DNA of 8,555 bases, from contig DATIBC010000098.1 of NCBI GenBank assembly GCA_035457725.1, positions 1 through 8,555 of the forward strand. Direction: 5' to 3'. The notes under the pieces were generated by a model that ran no database searches, had not been told where the DNA came from, and saw only the letters and a program-made list of their open reading frames with translations. The position numbers were made by a program, and so were the translations under genes. Of this stretch, positions 1-6,546 are shown piece by piece (position 1 is the stretch's first letter; every line of letters begins with the position of its first letter). Origin of the DNA: DATFES01 sp035457725 (lineage in GTDB: Bacteria > Pseudomonadota > Alphaproteobacteria > CACIAM-22H2).

Positions 1-582
1 CAGGTCGTACCCGGCGGCCGATTTACGTGCCCGGCGGGCGGTCTTGATCACCCGGCCATCGGCGAGGACGACAGTGAGCGCCAGCACATTTTCGCGCATG
101 GTGCCGTAGCGCACCGCGTTGGTCCCCGAGGCGCGCGTCGACGCCATGCCTCCGAGGCTGGCGTCGGCGCCGGGGTCGATCGGGAAGAACAGGCCGGTGT
201 CGCGCAGATACTCGTTGAGCTGCTTGCGCGTCACGCCGGCCTCGACCGTGCAGTCGAGATCGTCTGTGTTGACCTCAACGATGCGCTGCATCTGCGAAAG
301 ATCGACGCTAACTCCGCCGCGCAGCGCTGAAATGTGGCCTTCGAGCGAGGTGCCGGTGCCAAACGCGATGATCGGCGCCTTGTGACGGGCGCAGATCTTG
401 ACGATCGCCGCCACCTCGTCGGTTGAGCGCGCGAAGACGACGACGTCGGGGATATGCGCCGGGTGCCAGGTTTCTCCGGCGCTGTGGTGTTTTCGCACCG
501 CTTGCGCGGTGGACAGACGGTCGCCGACCAGCGCCCGGAGTTCGCCTCCGAGCGTATCGAGGGTCGCGGCGTCGAGCGGCAT
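1..582 (-). CDS. FAD-binding oxidase, D-lactate dehydrogenase (cytochrome)/GlcD-like, N-terminal part
   Basis: The 194 codons present are the start of an FAD-linked 2-hydroxyacid oxidase. Enzymes of this type oxidise D-lactate, glycolate or a related 2-hydroxyacid and pass electrons to cytochrome c, quinone or an electron-transfer flavoprotein. The sequence shows the PCMH-type FAD-binding domain: a short N-terminal segment, then AFGTGTSLEGH (residues 73-83) and DPGADASLGGM (136-146), followed by the RYGTMREN motif (158-165) and a GYDL motif at the window edge. These resemble the mitochondrial LDHD/bacterial D-LDH (cytochrome) branch more than GlcD itself, but the substrate-binding C-terminal domain is outside the window, so the substrate is uncertain. 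The ATG at 582 is preceded by GGAGA (593-589) with 6-nt spacing, a good ribosome binding site. The gene follows trmFO by 22 bp on the same strand and is probably in the same transcript. No frameshift or stop is seen. Confidence 0.88.
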   Translation of the reverse strand, partial: MPLDAATLDTLGGELRALVGDRLSTAQAVRKHHSAGETWHPAHIPDVVVFARSTDEVAAIVKICARHKAPIIAFGTGTSLEGHISALRGGVSVDLSQMQRIVEVNTDDLDCTVEAGVTRKQLNEYLRDTGLFFPIDPGADASLGGMASTRASGTNAVRYGTMRENVLALTVVLADGRVIKTARRARKSAAGYDL

Positions 583-604
583 CGTTCGTCTCCGGGTTAA
601 AGGT

Positions 605-1963
605 TCAGGCGGCGGCCCGTCGCATCTCAAGCCAGAGGTCGAGATCGGCGAGAGCGCGGGCGGACAACAGCTTCTTGCGCTCGATGCCGCGCACGCGGCG
701 TTCGACCTCGGCGGCAAGCGGCGGGAAAAGCCCGAAATTGCAGTTCATCGGTTGGAACGTCTTGGCGTCGGCGCCGACTGTAACGTGATTGTGCAAGGCT
801 CCCAGCGCCGTCGTTGGCGGCGGGGGCGCGACCTCCGAACCGCGACGCTCGGCGGCCGCGAAACGCCCGGCCAAGAGGCCGATTGCGGCGCTCTCGACAT
901 AGCCCTCGACCCCGGTGATCTGGCCCGCGAAGCGCAGGCGCGGCGCCGCCTTGAGGCGGAGGGCAGCATCGAGCAATCGCGGCGCGTTCAGGAAAGTGTT
1001 GCGGTGAAGCCCGCCGAGCCGCGCGAATTCGGCATTCGCCAGCGCCGGGACCATGCGGAAGACACGCTTTTGCTCGCCGTGCTTCAGCTTGGTCTGAAAG
1101 CCGACGATGTTGTAGAGCGTGCCGAGCGCGTTGTCCTGGCGAAGCTGAACCACGGCGAACGGCCTGCGGCCGGTGCTCGGATCGCTGAGGCCGACCGGTT
1201 TCATTGGCCCAAAGCGCAAGGTGTCCCTGCCGCGCGCGACCATGACCTCGATGGGCAAGCAGCCCTCGAAATATGGCGTCGAGACCTCCCAGTCCTTGAA
1301 TTCGGTCTTTTCGCCGGCGAGCAGGGCATCGACGAAAGCGTAATAAGAATCGGCGTCGAGCGCGCAATTGATGTAATCGGCGCCGCCGCCGCCGGGGCCT
1401 GATTTATCGTAACGCGACTGGAACCACGCCTTCGAAAAATCGATCGAGTCCTTGTAAACGATGGGCGCAATCGCATCGAAGAAGGCAAGCGCGTCCTCGC
1501 CGGTGAGCGTTCTCAGCGCGCCGGCGAATGCAGGCGACGTGAGCGGGCCGGTGGCGACGATGACGTTGTCCCAATCCTCGGGCGGCAGGCCAGCGACTTC
1601 CTCGCGCACGACCGTCACCATCGGCTCGGCCTCGAGCGTCGCCGTCACCGCGTCGGCGAAGCCATGACGATCGACGGCGAGCGCGCCGCCGGCGGGAACC
1701 TTGTGGGCGTCGGCGGCACGCATGATGAGCGAACCGCACCGCCTGAGCTCGGCATGAAGCAACCCGACGGCGTTGGTCTGGTGATCGTCGGAGCGAAACG
1801 AATTGGAGCAGACGAGCTCGGCGCACCGATCGCTGACATGCGCGTCGGTGGCGCGCAGCGGCCGCATTTCGTGCAGCACGACGGGTACCCCGGCGCGGGC
1901 GATCTGCCAGGCGGCTTCGGAACCCGCCAGGCCAGCGCCAATAATGTGCACGGACTTCGACAT
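605..1963 (-). CDS. trmFO: Methylenetetrahydrofolate--tRNA-(uracil-5-)-methyltransferase TrmFO
   Basis: TrmFO makes 5-methyluridine at position 54 in the tRNA T-loop, using 5,10-methylenetetrahydrofolate as carbon donor and FADH2 as reductant; it acts in the cytoplasm. The 452-residue product opens with the dinucleotide-binding motif IIGAGLAGSEAAW (7-19), then LHEMRP (30-35) and CSNSFRSD (52-59). Cys52 corresponds to the conserved active-site-region cysteine of this family. A second family cysteine lies in DYINCAL (Cys200). Later come PYFEGCLPIEVM, a QTKLKHGEQKRVFRM block, LHRNTFLNAP and VEGYVESAAIG, all family hallmarks. The length is normal. The reading frame extends to a GTG at 2047, but the extra residues look unlike the family. 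I chose the ATG at 1963 (MSKSVHII); the ATG at 1972 (MNPMSK) is equally possible, because neither has a clear Shine-Dalgarno sequence. It is divergent from the Rid gene and 22 bp upstream of the oxidase. Confidence 0.95.
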   Translation of the reverse strand: MSKSVHIIGAGLAGSEAAWQIARAGVPVVLHEMRPLRATDAHVSDRCAELVCSNSFRSDDHQTNAVGLLHAELRRCGSLIMRAADAHKVPAGGALAVDRHGFADAVTATLEAEPMVTVVREEVAGLPPEDWDNVIVATGPLTSPAFAGALRTLTGEDALAFFDAIAPIVYKDSIDFSKAWFQSRYDKSGPGGGGADYINCALDADSYYAFVDALLAGEKTEFKDWEVSTPYFEGCLPIEVMVARGRDTLRFGPMKPVGLSDPSTGRRPFAVVQLRQDNALGTLYNIVGFQTKLKHGEQKRVFRMVPALANAEFARLGGLHRNTFLNAPRLLDAALRLKAAPRLRFAGQITGVEGYVESAAIGLLAGRFAAAERRGSEVAPPPPTTALGALHNHVTVGADAKTFQPMNCNFGLFPPLAAEVERRVRGIERKKLLSARALADLDLWLEMRRAAA

Positions 1964-2081
1964 CGGGTTCATCTTAACATCAGTTAGACCGGCGAGGAGC
2001 CGCTTGCAACCTCTCGCGGCACAGCCTAAGAGCTTGCGACGGTTCACGTCTTTTAACGAGAAATGGGGAGGTAAGGCGAAG
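1964..2081. promoter_or_regulatory. Divergent intergenic region between trmFO and the Rid-family gene
   Basis: This 118-bp gap separates two divergent genes, so it must hold the promoters of both unless one is transcribed from elsewhere. I see no convincing -35/-10 pair. Two similar CTTGC(A/G)AC segments occur at about 2003-2010 and 2033-2040, and their TTGCAA and TTGCGA could serve as -35-like elements on the + strand, but no good -10 follows either at proper spacing. Assignment as a bidirectional promoter region rests on gene orientation. Confidence 0.5.
2067..2071 (+). promoter_or_regulatory. Ribosome binding site of the Rid-family gene
   Basis: GGAGG lies 10 nt before the ATG at 2082. 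It fixes the start at 2082 rather than at any of the in-frame codons further upstream, which overlap trmFO on the opposite strand. Confidence 0.75.
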
Positions 2082-2561
2082 ATGCTGAAATCGCTAAACC
2101 CGGCTGGCGTTCCGCAGCCGGCCAGCTCCTACAGCCAAGGTGTCGAAGTTTCCGGCGCTGGACGGACATTGTTCATCTCGGGACAGGTGGCGGTGCGGCC
2201 CGACGGCTCACCGGTCGGCGGCGATTTCGCCGCCCAAGCGGCGCAAGTGTGGGCCAACGTCGTCGGCATGCTCAAGGGCGCCGGCATGGGCGTGGAAAAC
2301 CTCGTCCACGTCAACACCTATCTCGTCAGTACCAACGACATCCAGCCGGCACGGGCCGAGCGCAGCAAGGTCCTCGGCAATCACCGCCCAGCCTCGACGA
2401 TGGTCATCGTCTCCGCCCTCGCCAGTCCGGACTGGAAGATCGAGGTCGAAGCGGTGGCGTTCAAGGCCGCCCCGGCGGCAAGAGCGACCGTCGCAGCACG
2501 CCGCCCCGCCACCAAGCGGGCCAAGAAAGCGTCGAAGAGGCCCTCGCGGCGGCGGCGCTAG
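2082..2561 (+). CDS. Rid (YjgF/YER057c/UK114) family protein with a basic C-terminal tail
   Basis: The 159-residue product has a complete Rid fold of about 128 residues followed by a 31-residue tail. RidA itself hydrolyses reactive enamine/imine intermediates such as 2-aminoacrylate and forms trimers. Recognisable family segments are SYSQGV (16-21, with Tyr17), LFISGQVAV (30-38), VHVNTYLV (75-82) and KIEVEAVAF (119-127, with Glu121). The residue aligned with catalytic Arg105 of E. coli RidA is Ser105 (RPAST, 102-106), so imine deaminase activity of the RidA type is doubtful. The protein may belong to one of the Rid subgroups known to lack this arginine, whose functions are unclear. Residues 129-159 are rich in Ala, Lys and Arg and end in RRRR, a histone-H1-like disordered tail that could bind nucleic acid. 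No signal peptide or membrane segment is visible. It is convergent with uvrA. A function should not be assigned from the name RidA alone. Confidence 0.9.
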   Translation: MLKSLNPAGVPQPASSYSQGVEVSGAGRTLFISGQVAVRPDGSPVGGDFAAQAAQVWANVVGMLKGAGMGVENLVHVNTYLVSTNDIQPARAERSKVLGNHRPASTMVIVSALASPDWKIEVEAVAFKAAPAARATVAARRPATKRAKKASKRPSRRRR

Positions 2562-2579
2562 ACGTTGCCTTGCTGCGTC

Positions 2580-2595
2580 CCGCCCAGTGGGGCGG
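2580..2595. terminator. Possible bidirectional hairpin between convergent genes
   Basis: CCGCCC (2580-2585) and GGGCGG (2590-2595) form a perfect 6-bp GC stem with an AGTG loop, 18 bp after the Rid stop codon and in the 74-bp gap between convergent genes. No T-tract follows on either strand, so this is at best a weak or factor-assisted terminator. A second pairing, ACGGACC (2624-2630) with GGTCCGT (2651-2657), spans the uvrA stop codon and could assist on the uvrA side. Confidence 0.3.
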
Positions 2596-2635
2596 CTTCG
2601 GCGATGGGGCGAGGGTAAAGCCGACGGACCGCTCG

Positions 2636-5494
2636 CTATGCCCTGCGGCGGGTCCGTTCGGTACGGCCGCGGCCAAGGTAGGCGGCGAGATATTGGCCGG
2701 TGTAGCTGGTCTTGACCTTGGCGATGTCTTCGGGCGTACCCGTGGCGACGATGCGCCCGCCCTTGTCGCCACCCTCTGGACCGAGGTCGATGATCCAGTC
2801 GGCGGTCTTGATGATCTCGAGGTTGTGCTCGATGACGACGACCGTATTGCCGGCGTCGACCAGCGCGTGGAGCACGTCCAATAGGTTCTTGACGTCCTCG
2901 AAATGGAGCCCGGTGGTCGGCTCGTCGAGAATGTAGAGCGTCCGCCCGGTGGCGCGTCGCGATAGCTCCTTGGCCAATTTGACACGCTGCGCTTCGCCGC
3001 CCGAGAGCGTCGTCGCCTGCTGTCCAATGTGGATGTAACCCAGGCCGACGCGTTGCAGCGTGACGAGCTTGTCACGGATCGACGGAACCGCCTTGAAGAA
3101 CTCCGCGCCTTCGTCAACCGTCATCTCGAGCACGTCAGCGATCGATCTATCCTTGAACTTCACTTCGAGCGTTTCCCGGTTGTAGCGCTTGCCGTGGCAA
3201 GCGTCGCACTGCACATAGACATCGGGCAGAAAGTGCATTTCGATCTTGATCACGCCATCGCCCTGACAGGCTTCGCAGCGCCCCCCCTTGACGTTGAAGG
3301 AGAACCGCCCTGCCTTGTAGCCACGCGCCTTGGCCTCGGGCAGGCCGGAGAACCAGTCGCGGATGGGCGTGAAGGCGCCGGTGTAGGTCGCCGGGTTCGA
3401 GCGCGGCGTGCGACCGATCGGCGACTGATCGATGTCGACGATCTTGTCGATGTTCGTCACGCCCTCGATCGCGTCATGCTCGCCCGGTTGCTCGCGCGCA
3501 CCGAAGAGCTTGCGCGCCACCGCCTTGTAGAGCGTGTCGATGACCAGCGTCGATTTGCCGCCACCCGAGACCCCGGTGATGCAGGTGAATGTGCCCAGTG
3601 GCAGATCGACGGTGAGGTTCTTCAGATTGTTGGCTCGCGCGCCCTTGACGCGCAGCCGCTGACCGCGATGGCCGGCGCGGCGCACGCGCGGCACCGGGAT
3701 CTGCTCGAGACCGACCAGGTAGCGTGCGGTGAGGCTGGCGGTGTTGCGCATCACCTCCTCCGGCGTGCCCGCGGCGACGATGCGTCCACCATGGACACCG
3801 GCCCCGGGGCCGAGGTCGATCAAATGATCGGCCTCGCGCATCGCTTCCTCGTCGTGCTCGACGACGAGCACCGAGTTCCCGAGATCGCGCAGCCGCTTCA
3901 AGGTCGCCAGCAGACGCGCATTGTCGCGTTGATGGAGGCCGATCGACGGCTCGTCGAGGACATAGAGAACCCCGGTGAGCCCCGAGCCGATCTGCGAGGC
4001 GAGGCGGATACGCTGGCTCTCGCCTCCCGACAGCGTGCCCGAGTTACGCGACAGGGTCAGGTACTCGAGCCCGACATTGACCAGGAACCCAAGCCGCTCA
4101 TTGATTTCCTTGAGGATACGCACGGCGATGTCGCGTTGCTTCGGCGTCAGGCGCAAGGAGAGCTTCGCAAACCACGTGGCAGCCTGGTCGATCGACATGT
4201 CGGCCACTTCGGCGATGCTGAGGCCGGCGATCTTCACCGCCAGCGCCTCTTGCTTCAGCCGTGCACCGTCGCATGCCTCGCACGGGCGCGAGGACTGGAA
4301 TCGCTCGAGCTCCTCGCGCACCCATGAACTGTCGGTCTCGCGCCAACGACGCTGCAGGTTGGGGATAACGCCCTCGAATGGCTTGGTGGTCTGGTAGCTG
4401 CGCACGCCGTCGGAGTAGCTCATGGTGATCGGCTCTTCGCCGGAGCCGAACAGGATGGCCCGCTGAACCTCCTTCCTGATGTCGCGGAACGCCGCCGCGT
4501 TCGACACCTTGAAGTGCTTGCACAGGCTGTCGATCGTCTGTTCGTAGTATTGCGAGGGCGAATTCGCCCACGGCGCGATCGCCCCCTCGCGCAACGACAG
4601 GCGTGGATCGGGTACCACGAGATCGGGATCGAAATAGAGCTTCACCCCCAGCCCGTCGCAGGCCGGGCAGGCGCCGAAAGGATTGTTGAACGAGAACAGC
4701 CGCGGCTCGATCTCATCGATGGTGAAGCCCGAGACCGGGCAGGCGAACTTGGCCGAGAACGTCGTGCGCTCGCCGGTGTCGGCGTTCTCGGCGAATAGCA
4801 GCCCGTCCGCCAACGCAAGCGACGTCTCGATCGAATCAGCGAGTCGATTGCCGAGCGTCGGGCCGACGACGAGGCGATCGACCACCACTTCGATGTCGTG
4901 TTTGCGCTTCTTGTCGAGCGCCGGGGCGGCGTCGATCTGGTGAAGCTTGCCGTCGATCTTGACCCGCTGGAAGCCGCGTTTTTGCAGATCCTGCAGTTCC
5001 TTTTTGTACTCGCCCTTTCGGCCACGGATGATCGGCGCCAGCAGGTACAGGCGCGTTCCTTCCTTCATCGCCATGATGCGGTCGACCATCTGGGTGACCG
5101 TCTGGCTTTCGATCGGGAGTCCCGTCGCCGGCGAATAGGGCACGCCGATACGCGCGAACAGCAGCCGCAGATAGTCGTAAATCTCCGTGACCGTCCCGAC
5201 CGTCGAGCGCGGGTTCTTCGAGGTCGTTTTCTGCTCGATGGAAATGGCAGGCGACAGGCCGTCGATCGAATCGACGTCGGGCTTCTGCATCAGTTCGAGG
5301 AACTGGCGGGCGTAGGCCGACAGGCTCTCGACGTACCGCCGCTGGCCCTCAGCGTAGATGGTGTCGAAGGCGAGCGACGACTTGCCCGATCCGGAAAGGC
5401 CGGTGAGCACGACAAGCCGATCGCGCGGGATGTCGACGTCGATATTCTTGAGGTTGTGCTCGCGGGCGCCGCGTATGCTGATCGTGGTCTGCAT
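2636..5494 (-). CDS. uvrA: Excinuclease ABC subunit A (UvrA)
   Basis: UvrA is the ATP-dependent damage sensor of nucleotide excision repair; as a dimer it finds lesions and loads UvrB. The 952-residue product has the normal length and both ABC ATPase modules. Module 1 has Walker A GLSGSGKS (32-39), the UvrB-binding region after it, and signature LSGGESQRIRLASQ with the YVLDEPSIGLHQRD Walker B. Module 2 has Walker A GVSGGGKST, the C-terminal zinc finger (CEACQGDG ... CDACHGKRYN, four cysteines), signature LSGGEAQRVKLA and Walker B YILDEPTTGLH. In the first zinc-finger motif the expected CxxC is CPVS (Cys252, Ser255), followed by CPAC (Cys276, Cys279), so only three of the four usual cysteines are present. 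The frame continues upstream to a GTG at 5590, but the family begins at the MQTTISIRGAREHNLKN segment, so the ATG at 5494 is preferred. No clear Shine-Dalgarno precedes it. Divergent from ssb. Confidence 0.96.
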   Translation of the reverse strand: MQTTISIRGAREHNLKNIDVDIPRDRLVVLTGLSGSGKSSLAFDTIYAEGQRRYVESLSAYARQFLELMQKPDVDSIDGLSPAISIEQKTTSKNPRSTVGTVTEIYDYLRLLFARIGVPYSPATGLPIESQTVTQMVDRIMAMKEGTRLYLLAPIIRGRKGEYKKELQDLQKRGFQRVKIDGKLHQIDAAPALDKKRKHDIEVVVDRLVVGPTLGNRLADSIETSLALADGLLFAENADTGERTTFSAKFACPVSGFTIDEIEPRLFSFNNPFGACPACDGLGVKLYFDPDLVVPDPRLSLREGAIAPWANSPSQYYEQTIDSLCKHFKVSNAAAFRDIRKEVQRAILFGSGEEPITMSYSDGVRSYQTTKPFEGVIPNLQRRWRETDSSWVREELERFQSSRPCEACDGARLKQEALAVKIAGLSIAEVADMSIDQAATWFAKLSLRLTPKQRDIAVRILKEINERLGFLVNVGLEYLTLSRNSGTLSGGESQRIRLASQIGSGLTGVLYVLDEPSIGLHQRDNARLLATLKRLRDLGNSVLVVEHDEEAMREADHLIDLGPGAGVHGGRIVAAGTPEEVMRNTASLTARYLVGLEQIPVPRVRRAGHRGQRLRVKGARANNLKNLTVDLPLGTFTCITGVSGGGKSTLVIDTLYKAVARKLFGAREQPGEHDAIEGVTNIDKIVDIDQSPIGRTPRSNPATYTGAFTPIRDWFSGLPEAKARGYKAGRFSFNVKGGRCEACQGDGVIKIEMHFLPDVYVQCDACHGKRYNRETLEVKFKDRSIADVLEMTVDEGAEFFKAVPSIRDKLVTLQRVGLGYIHIGQQATTLSGGEAQRVKLAKELSRRATGRTLYILDEPTTGLHFEDVKNLLDVLHALVDAGNTVVVIEHNLEIIKTADWIIDLGPEGGDKGGRIVATGTPEDIAKVKTSYTGQYLAAYLGRGRTERTRRRA

Positions 5495-5601
5495 CGAAAC
5501 CGTGGATTCGCGCTGTCGCAATGTGGCGGACCATGCGGGCCGCCGCACGAATATAGGGCTCCTGCCGGGCGATGGCGACTCATCCGCCACCGCACGATAT
5601 A

Positions 5602-5629
5602 GGCGCGAAATTACAGCGAATTTCGCGCC
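5602..5629. promoter_or_regulatory. Perfect 11-bp inverted repeat, candidate shared operator of uvrA and ssb
   Basis: GGCGCGAAATT (5602-5612) and AATTTCGCGCC (5619-5629) are perfect inverted repeats separated by ACAGCG. The centre is about 121 bp from the uvrA ATG and about 125 bp from the ssb ATG. In enterobacteria uvrA and ssb are likewise divergent and share a LexA site. The usual alphaproteobacterial LexA box (GTTC-N7-GTTC or its complement) is not present in this intergenic region. The palindrome does contain GAAA-N7-GAAT (5607-5621), which keeps the 11-bp period with one mismatch per half-site. The repeat is a plain observation; operator function and the regulator are inference. Confidence 0.5.
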
Positions 5630-5639
5630 GGACGCGCAA
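5610..5639 (-). promoter_or_regulatory. Possible uvrA promoter
   Basis: Reading the minus strand, TTGCGC (5639-5634) is followed after 18 nt by TGTAAT (5615-5610), one mismatch from TATAAT. Transcription would start near 5603, leaving a leader of roughly 110 nt before the uvrA ATG. The -10 and most of the spacer lie inside the inverted repeat at 5602-5629, which fits repression by a protein bound there. The -35 is weak and the call is by eye only. Confidence 0.3.
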
Positions 5640-5740
5640 TCGGTCGCATCGCGGCCGAGCCGACGAAAGCGCTTGGACCGCTTCGATGGTCTGTGCCAGA
5701 GTCCCCGGCGATCGAAGTCAAATCACGGGAACGGACGGTC

Positions 5741-6220
5741 ATGGCCGGCAGCGTCAACAAAGTCATTATCATCGGCAACCTTGGACGTGACCCGGAGATC
5801 CGTACCTTTCAGAATGGCGGCCGTGTCGCCAACCTGTCCGTCGCCACCTCCGAGAGCTGGCGCGACCGCACCAGCGGCGAGCGCAAGGAAAAGACCGAGT
5901 GGCACCGCGTGGTGATCTTCAACGAGAAACTGGTCGAGGTGGTCGAGAAATATCTGCGCAAGGGCGCCAAGGTTTATCTCGAAGGCCAACTCGAAACGCG
6001 GAAGTGGACGGACCAGTCGGGAGCGGAGAAGTATACGACGGAAGTCGTTTTGCGGCCGTTTCGAGGCGAGCTGACCATGCTCGACAGCCGCGGCGGGGGT
6101 GGTGGCGGCGGCGATTTGGGCGGCAACGGTGGCTCGGAACCGGACGACGCACCGCCGGCACCGCGTTCGGGCGGCGGACGGCAGAAATCCGGCCCGCTCG
6201 ACGACGATATTCCGTTTTGA
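5741..6220 (+). CDS. ssb: Single-stranded DNA-binding protein (SSB)
   Basis: SSB coats single-stranded DNA during replication, repair and recombination and recruits partner proteins through its C-terminal tip. The 159-residue product begins with MAGSVNKVIIIGNLGRDPE, the first strands of the OB fold, which extends to about residue 112. Trp40, Trp54 and Trp89 match the DNA-stacking tryptophans of E. coli SSB (40, 54, 88). Residues 118-145 form a glycine-rich and proline-containing disordered linker, and the protein ends in the acidic partner-binding tip LDDDIPF. Length is normal. The ATG at 5741 is chosen because the family starts there; an in-frame upstream ATG at 5693 adds residues unlike SSB. 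The purine-rich GGGAACGGA just upstream is a modest ribosome binding site. Divergent from uvrA and followed by gyrA after a 326-bp gap. Confidence 0.97.
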   Translation: MAGSVNKVIIIGNLGRDPEIRTFQNGGRVANLSVATSESWRDRTSGERKEKTEWHRVVIFNEKLVEVVEKYLRKGAKVYLEGQLETRKWTDQSGAEKYTTEVVLRPFRGELTMLDSRGGGGGGGDLGGNGGSEPDDAPPAPRSGGGRQKSGPLDDDIPF

Positions 6221-6546
6221 CCCGCCGCGGCAGTCGGGCGATCACCGCCACGGAAGCGAATCACCGCCGCGTTCGAGCCGATCATGGAGCGCCAATATTT
6301 GCGCCGCTTGGTTCGATATCCTATAGTTAGTATTTAATCTTCTACACGAACTTAAGATACTCAATGAGCATATTGATATCATTATTATCTATCTTCTGAA
6401 TTCATAAAATACATGAGGAAAAAATTAAACGATTTATGCCGTATATGGGCAACATTGTTCGCTTTTGCACAAACTGCTAGATTTCCGCCGCGCTGCGGCC
6501 CCCATTGGCTGTTACCGCGCATGTGTTTTCACCGGACTGACCCCGC
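6221..6546. other. Gene-free gap between ssb and gyrA with a strongly AT-rich block
   Basis: No recognisable gene is present. The first 90 bp are GC-rich and contain a GCCGCGGC palindrome (6224-6231) just after the ssb stop and a short direct repeat ATCACCGCC (6241-6249, 6260-6268). From about 6313 to 6484 composition changes sharply: positions 6321-6440 hold 31 G/C in 120 bases (26%) against clearly GC-rich genes on both sides. This block has several palindromes (TGATATCA at 6374-6381, TGAATTCA at 6397-6404), the inverted repeat TCAAT-N6-ATTGA (6361-6376) and an A-tract at 6419-6424. The remainder, 6485-6546, returns to GC-rich sequence and is the gyrA leader. It probably holds the gyrA promoter; possible small ORFs in it are unconvincing. 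Confidence 0.7.
6455..6483 (+). promoter_or_regulatory. Possible gyrA promoter
   Basis: TTGTTC (6455-6460) and TAGATT (6478-6483) are separated by 17 nt and lie at the downstream end of the AT-rich block, which could act as an upstream activating or curved element. Transcription would start near 6490, giving a leader of about 57 nt. Both hexamers deviate from consensus (3 of 6 and 4 of 6 matches). Alternative -10-like sequences (TATCAT 6377, TATTAT 6383, TAAAAT 6405) occur further upstream, as expected by chance in AT-rich DNA. Confidence 0.25.

Noticed and set aside
398..1402. Long open frame on the + strand opposite trmFO (334 codons)
   Set aside because: It lies wholly opposite trmFO and the oxidase, which have clear family motifs. 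Its composition is the Arg/Ala/Asp-rich pattern typical of antisense frames in GC-rich genes, and no domain is recognisable.
3029..4327. Long open frame on the + strand opposite uvrA (432 codons)
   Set aside because: Antisense shadow of the strongly conserved uvrA frame; no recognisable motif.
5495..5590. N-terminal extension of UvrA from GTG 5590
   Set aside because: The 32 extra residues do not resemble UvrA, which begins at the ISIRGAREHNLKN segment in its family, and the extension would cover the uvrA leader.
5729..5743. GAAC near the ssb start as a LexA half-site
   Set aside because: No second GAAC lies 11 bp away in either direction, so it does not form the alphaproteobacterial LexA box.
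6307..6325. GGTTCGATATCC, resembling a tRNA T-loop
   Set aside because: The flanking bases do not form a 5-bp T-stem, and no acceptor, D or anticodon arm is present around it.
6373..6393. Resemblance to a Fur box (GATATCATTATTATC)
   Set aside because: Only partial similarity to the enterobacterial consensus, in AT-rich DNA where such matches are expected, upstream of gyrA, which is not a usual iron-regulated gene.
6364..6399. 11-codon hydrophobic ORF (MSILISLLSIF) in the AT-rich block
   Set aside because: AT-rich sequence readily encodes Ile/Leu/Ser strings; there is no good ribosome binding site and nothing else supports translation.
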